DNA of 7,164 nucleotides from Nostoc sp. CHAB 5715. Lineage in GTDB: Bacteria; Cyanobacteriota; Cyanobacteriia; Cyanobacteriales; Nostocaceae. Of the stretch, positions 3,751 to 7,164 are shown piece after piece (the stretch's first letter is position 1; every line of letters begins with the position of its first letter). The position numbers were made by a program, and so were the translations under genes. The stretch lies in NCBI RefSeq assembly GCF_020829685.1, contig NZ_JAIVFR010000321.1, forward strand, positions 1 through 7,164, written 5' to 3'. The notes below the pieces were generated by a model that was not told where the DNA came from, did not search any database, and worked only from the letters and a program-made list of their open reading frames with translations.

Positions 3751-5217
3751 ATGACCCTAACCCTTTACAATACCCTCACTCGTCGTCAAGAACCGTTTGA
3801 AACAGTCGAAGCAGGCAAGGTTAAGATGTATTACTGCGGCGTGACGGTGTATGACTACTGCCATTTGGGTCATGCTAGAGCTTGCATCGTTTGGGACGTA
3901 GTGCGCCGATACCTCCAGTTTATCGGCTATGAAGTGCGATATATCCAAAATTTTACCGATATTGATGACAAGATTCTCAATCGAGCCTGTGTTGAACATT
4001 CATCAATGGAAGCTGTAGCCGATCGCTTTATCAAAGCATATTTTGAGGATATGGCGCGATTGGGAATCAAAGAAGCTGATGAATATCCCCGCGCTACCCA
4101 CACGATGAATGGCATTCAACGCTTAATTCATGAGTTGGAAAATAAGGGTTTTGCTTACCCTGCTGACGGCGATGTGTATTATGAAGTGCGACAGTTTGCT
4201 GAGTATGGCAAGCTTTCTGGACGCAAATTAGAAGATATGCAAGCCGGGAAAAGCGATCGCGTCAACGTAGAAGATCCAGAATATCAGAAAAAGAAAGACC
4301 CCTTCGATTTTGCTTTATGGAAGGCAGCAAAACCAGGAGAACCAGCTTGGGAATCACCTTGGGGTGCAGGTCGTCCAGGGTGGCACATTGAATGCTCGGC
4401 AATGGTGCGCGATCGCTTGGGTGATACCATAGATATTCATGCTGGTGGTGCTGACTTAATTTTTCCTCATCACGAAAACGAAATTGCCCAATCTGAGGCT
4501 GTTACAGGAAAACCCCTGTCGCGTTATTGGTTACATAACGGCATGGTGAAGGTAGATGGTGAAAAAATGTCCAAATCTTTGGGCAACTTTATCACTATTC
4601 GAGAATTACTGGATCGAGGAGTTGACCCGATGGCAGTGCGGTTGTTTGTGCTAACCGCTCAATATCGCACACCCATAGATTTTACTGACGAAGCGATCGC
4701 CGCAGCAACCAACGGTTGGCACACCATTAAAGAAGGTTTACTCTTCGGCTACCAATACGGTAAACAACTAGGTTGGGGAGTGGGGAGTGGGGAGTGGGGA
4801 GTAGGAACAGCCTCACTACTTCCTGAAACTATTGAACGTTTTCAAGAAACTGTGAATAACGACTTTAATTTTCCTGGTGGGTTAACAGTGCTGTTTGAAT
4901 TAGCTAAAGAACTGCGCCGTGAGGGGCATATTCTTGTGCATGAAGGGAAAACCGAAACTTCCCCTGATGAGTTAAAGCGTCAATGGCAAACTCTCGTCAC
5001 ATTGGCTGGAGTTTTAGGTTTAGAAGCCGAGATAGAAGCAGAACCTGACAAGAGTAATGGTTTAAGCGATGCGGAAATTGAAGCGAAAATTCAGCAAAGG
5101 CAAGAAGCACGTAAAGCCAAGAATTTTGCCGAAAGCGATCGCATTCGTGACGAACTCCAAGCAGAAGGTATTACGCTAATTGATAGCCGTGATGGCACGC
5201 GCTGGCATCGGAATTAG
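3751..5217 (+). CDS. cysS: Cysteine--tRNA ligase (CysRS)
   Basis: A complete 488-aa class I synthetase that charges tRNA-Cys in the cytoplasm. It contains the Zn ligand C29, the HIGH-type motif H38-L-G-H41, FTDIDDKI (68-75), GRPGWHIECSAM (207-218) with C215, FPHHENEIAQSE (238-249) giving H240 and E244, and K272-M-S-K-S276. All four Zn ligands are kept. The DALR/anticodon-binding part follows from about 325 and ends in DGTRWHRN. The frame is open upstream to 3682, but the ATG at 3751 is chosen because MTLTLYNTLTRRQEPF is the family N-terminus. The gene is somewhat longer than the E. coli enzyme (461 aa), partly because of a Gly/Trp-rich insert at about 341-353 encoded by a heptamer DNA repeat. 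It is divergent from the COG0523 GTPase gene, and tldD follows after a 126-nt repeat array. Confidence 0.97.
   Translation: MTLTLYNTLTRRQEPFETVEAGKVKMYYCGVTVYDYCHLGHARACIVWDVVRRYLQFIGYEVRYIQNFTDIDDKILNRACVEHSSMEAVADRFIKAYFEDMARLGIKEADEYPRATHTMNGIQRLIHELENKGFAYPADGDVYYEVRQFAEYGKLSGRKLEDMQAGKSDRVNVEDPEYQKKKDPFDFALWKAAKPGEPAWESPWGAGRPGWHIECSAMVRDRLGDTIDIHAGGADLIFPHHENEIAQSEAVTGKPLSRYWLHNGMVKVDGEKMSKSLGNFITIRELLDRGVDPMAVRLFVLTAQYRTPIDFTDEAIAAATNGWHTIKEGLLFGYQYGKQLGWGVGSGEWGVGTASLLPETIERFQETVNNDFNFPGGLTVLFELAKELRREGHILVHEGKTETSPDELKRQWQTLVTLAGVLGLEAEIEAEPDKSNGLSDAEIEAKIQQRQEARKAKNFAESDRIRDELQAEGITLIDSRDGTRWHRN
4774..4801 (+). repeat. Heptamer tandem repeat inside the cysS coding sequence
   Basis: Four perfect TGGGGAG units run 4774-4780, 4781-4787, 4788-4794 and 4795-4801, followed by a diverged TAGGAAC. 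This is the complement of the CTCCCCA heptamer found at 5299-5326 and 6824-6851. Because seven is not a multiple of three, the translated period is seven residues (three DNA units): W342-G-V-G-S-G-E then W349-G-V-G. The reading frame of cysS remains open on both sides. Confidence 0.92.
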
Positions 5218-5220
5218 GGA

Positions 5221-5333
5221 GAGTGGGGAGTAGGGAGTAGGGAGTAGGGAGTAGGGGAAAATTCCCCATTCCCCATTCCCCATTCCCCATTCCCCATTCC
5301 CCACTCCCCACTCCCCACTCCCCACTCCCCATT
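5221..5333. repeat. Long heptamer STRR array in two opposed blocks between cysS and tldD
   Basis: The left block is GAGTGGG (5221-5227) then four GAGTAGG units (5228-5255). The right block is five CCCCATT (5264-5298), four CCCCACT (5299-5326) and one CCCCATT (5327-5333). At the centre, GGGGAA (5254-5259) and TTCCCC (5262-5267) make a perfect 6-bp stem. Beyond it the arms pair only in G-C clusters, giving a long imperfect hairpin. The array fills almost the whole gap from the cysS stop (5217) to the tldD ATG (5344), so any tldD promoter or leader must lie in or before it. It may weaken read-through. Confidence 0.95.
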
Positions 5334-5343
5334 CTCTTAAATT

Positions 5344-6783
5344 ATGTGGTCTGAACTTAAAAAAGCGATCGCTAGTTTCGATATTCCTGCTGATTGGATT
5401 GGTATTAGAGCCGTAAAGCAGACTTCTACAACCCGTTCAGTCCGTGACGGCTTACCCCAACTAAACGGCAAATCCTTCACTGTAGGAGCGATGCTGGAAG
5501 TTTTGGTAAATGGCTGTTTGGGTTATGCAGCAACTAACTCTCTAGAACTGTCTTCCTTACAAACTGCTGCCGAAACAGCCTATAAACAGGCACTAGCAGC
5601 CAGTGAATGGTGGATACATCCCTTCCGTGAAAGTGAGCGCCCTAAAGTCGTTGGTGAATATAAATCTCCATACCTTGAGCCATTGAATGCTTTGAGTCCG
5701 GGAGAAATCAACGATTTACTGGTTCGGATTTGCCAAACCCTGAAAGTTGATGACAAGATTGTGCAAACCATAGCCAGTGCTAGCACCATTGAGAGAGAGT
5801 CTTGGTTTATTAGCAGCAACGGCTCAGAAGTCTATCAACAAATTCTATCTATAGGCACTCATTATGGAGCCACCGCCCAAGATGGTGCGGTTGTACAGCA
5901 GCGCAGTAACAATGGTTCTCACGCAAACTATTACCAAGGCGGACTAGAACTTTTAAAACAAGAAAACTTATGGCATCGGGTGCGACAAATTGGCGAACAA
6001 GCAGTAGAACTCTTGACAGCAGAAGAATGCCCAACCACTCGTACCAATTTAGTTTTAGCCCCAGACCAAATGATGCTGCAAATCCATGAAAGTGTCGGGC
6101 ATCCCCTAGAAATTGACCGAATTTTGGGAGATGAGCGTAACTATGCTGGGGGCAGCTTCGTTAATAAAAGTGATTTTGGTAACCTAGTATATGGTTCGCC
6201 ACTGATGAATATTACCTTTGATCCTAACGTGCGTGGCGAATTTTCTAGCTATGGCTTTGATGATACCGGTGCTGTAGCAACAAAGGAATATTTGGTTAAA
6301 GAAGGAGTACTGCAACGGGGTTTAGGCAGTCTAGAGAGTCAAGCAAGAGCAGGTGTAGCAGGAGTTGCCTGTGCGCGTGCTTGCTCATGGAATCGACCTG
6401 CGATCGATCGCATGGCAAACTTAAATTTAGAGCCTCTAAACGCTAGCTTTGAAGACATTATTGGCGGCATAGAACACGGCGTTTACATGGAATCTAACCG
6501 ATCTTGGTCAATTGACGATCGCCGCTACAAATTCCAATTTGGTTGCGAGTACGCTAAATTAATTGAAAACGGTAAACTTACCAAAACCCTTCGTAATCCT
6601 AATTATCGCGCCACAACACCAGAGTTTTGGCATAGCTTAATCCAAGTCGGAGATGCCACAAACTGGCAAATGTATGGTACTCCTTATTGTGGTAAAGGAG
6701 AACCAAATCAGGCTATTTGGGTAGGACATGGTTCACCTGTTTGTGTATTTGCTAATGTCGAAGTTTTTGGTGGAGGAACTTGA
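5344..6783 (+). CDS. tldD: TldD family zinc metalloprotease subunit
   Basis: A complete 479-aa TldD/PmbA-family protein. The catalytic HExxxH motif is H248-E-S-V-G-H253, followed by LEIDRILGDERNYAGGSFV (255-273). C449 in GTPYCGKGEPNQ is at the position expected for the cysteine ligand of TldD near the C-terminus. This makes it the active TldD-type subunit rather than TldE, which lacks the zinc motif. In E. coli, TldD and TldE/PmbA form a heterodimeric protease that degrades unfolded peptides threaded into a central cavity and matures microcin B17. The cytoplasmic location fits the lack of a signal peptide. The start is the first ATG after the repeat array; no Shine-Dalgarno sequence is visible. 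A tldE-like gene follows 89 nt downstream in the same direction, so the two are probably co-expressed. The natural substrate in this organism is unknown. Confidence 0.93.
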   Translation: MWSELKKAIASFDIPADWIGIRAVKQTSTTRSVRDGLPQLNGKSFTVGAMLEVLVNGCLGYAATNSLELSSLQTAAETAYKQALAASEWWIHPFRESERPKVVGEYKSPYLEPLNALSPGEINDLLVRICQTLKVDDKIVQTIASASTIERESWFISSNGSEVYQQILSIGTHYGATAQDGAVVQQRSNNGSHANYYQGGLELLKQENLWHRVRQIGEQAVELLTAEECPTTRTNLVLAPDQMMLQIHESVGHPLEIDRILGDERNYAGGSFVNKSDFGNLVYGSPLMNITFDPNVRGEFSSYGFDDTGAVATKEYLVKEGVLQRGLGSLESQARAGVAGVACARACSWNRPAIDRMANLNLEPLNASFEDIIGGIEHGVYMESNRSWSIDDRRYKFQFGCEYAKLIENGKLTKTLRNPNYRATTPEFWHSLIQVGDATNWQMYGTPYCGKGEPNQAIWVGHGSPVCVFANVEVFGGGT

Positions 6784-6851
6784 AGAGGACACGGGGACAC
6801 AGAGACATTTTCATTCTCCGCGCCCCCACTCCCCACTCCCCGCTCCCCACT
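6784..6851. repeat. Degenerate GGACAC repeat and heptamer STRR between tldD and tldE
   Basis: Just after the tldD stop, two GGACAC units (6787-6792 and 6795-6800) and AGAGAC form a degenerate 8-nt repeat. Then four heptamers follow: CCCCACT (6824-6830), CCCCACT (6831-6837), CCCCGCT (6838-6844) and CCCCACT (6845-6851). An AT-rich stretch follows up to the tldE ATG at 6873. The heptamer is the same as in the array between cysS and tldD. Confidence 0.85.
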
Positions 6852-6872
6852 CCCTATTAATATTTAATATCT

Positions 6873-7164
6873 ATGAAAATTGAGGAATTATCTGCGTTAG
6901 AAGTCAGCTTTAATCAACTGATTGAAACTCTGCTGATTAAAAAAGCCGAAAGTGAACAATTCACTGTAAAACTCAGCAGTGAAAGAAGTCAATTTACTCG
7001 TTTCAATCATGCGAAAGTGCGACAAACTGGTTGTGTTGCTGATGGTTGGATCGAACTGACTTTGATGGCCAATCAGCGCAGCAGTATTCGGCAGTTTCCT
7101 TTTACTGGAAATTGGGAGGTAGATTGGCAGTTAGCATATACTGCTTTGCAGGAACTACGTGACG
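6873..7164 (+). CDS. TldE/PmbA-like protease subunit, N-terminal part (truncated by window edge)
   Basis: The frame opens at ATG 6873 with MKIEELSALEVSFNQLIETL and stays open for 97 codons to the window end. It contains SSERSQFTRFNHAKVRQTG (about 35-53), which matches the N-terminal strand region of TldD/PmbA proteins in which a short Glu/Thr-Arg-Phe segment precedes an Arg-Gln. Directly downstream of a zinc-containing TldD in the same direction, it is most likely TldE, the non-catalytic partner. The absence of HExxxH cannot be checked here because that region is outside the window. No Shine-Dalgarno sequence is seen before the ATG. A heptamer repeat array ends 21 nt upstream. Confidence 0.75.
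   Translation, partial: MKIEELSALEVSFNQLIETLLIKKAESEQFTVKLSSERSQFTRFNHAKVRQTGCVADGWIELTLMANQRSSIRQFPFTGNWEVDWQLAYTALQELRD

Noticed and set aside
3757..4115. Two minus-strand frames antisense to the 5' part of cysS
   Set aside because: They lie opposite strongly conserved CysRS motifs, have no family features, and are explained by the codon pattern of the real gene.
5221..5333. CRISPR array
   Set aside because: The units are contiguous 7-mers without spacers, in two orientations. This is an STRR array, and no cas genes are present.

Overview
The window most likely comes from a filamentous, Nostoc/Anabaena-type cyanobacterium (order Nostocales). Three kinds of evidence support this. It encodes the photosystem II assembly protein Psb28. 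It carries eight perfect copies of the HIP1 octamer GCGATCGC (611, 1274, 2841, 4253, 4409, 4693, 5135 and 5365), far more than chance predicts in 7 kb. It also holds several heptameric short tandem repeats of the CCCCACT/CCCCATT type, plus other small hairpin repeats typical of these genomes.

Layout. Three genes lie on the minus strand at the left: moaB (cut by the window start), psb28 and dtd, with about 104 nt between each pair. Divergent from dtd, on the plus strand, is an Rpn-family PD-(D/E)XK nuclease gene. It appears to contain a second in-frame start that would give a 76-aa C-terminal protein. A repeat-rich 166-nt convergent gap follows. Next is a minus-strand COG0523 (CobW/ZNG1-like) GTPase with a metal-binding loop of 20 histidines. 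A 309-nt divergent region holding a MITE-like hairpin element separates it from cysS (plus strand). After cysS come a long array of opposed heptamer repeats, tldD, another heptamer array, and the start of tldE (cut by the window end).

How the genes relate. Most are housekeeping genes: molybdenum cofactor synthesis, photosystem II assembly, D-aminoacyl-tRNA proofreading, Cys-tRNA charging, and the TldD/TldE protease pair. Three neighbours concern zinc: the COG0523 GTPase is a probable Zn metallochaperone, CysRS keeps all four Zn ligands, and TldD has an HExxxH site. Whether this is functional linkage or chance cannot be told from the sequence.

The two observations most worth following are these. 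(1) The rpn gene has a strong Shine-Dalgarno sequence and ATG at codon 197, matching the layout known for Rpn toxins with an intragenic antitoxin. (2) The same heptamer repeat that fills the intergenic gaps has entered the cysS reading frame, where it encodes an in-frame Gly/Trp-rich insert in an essential tRNA synthetase.
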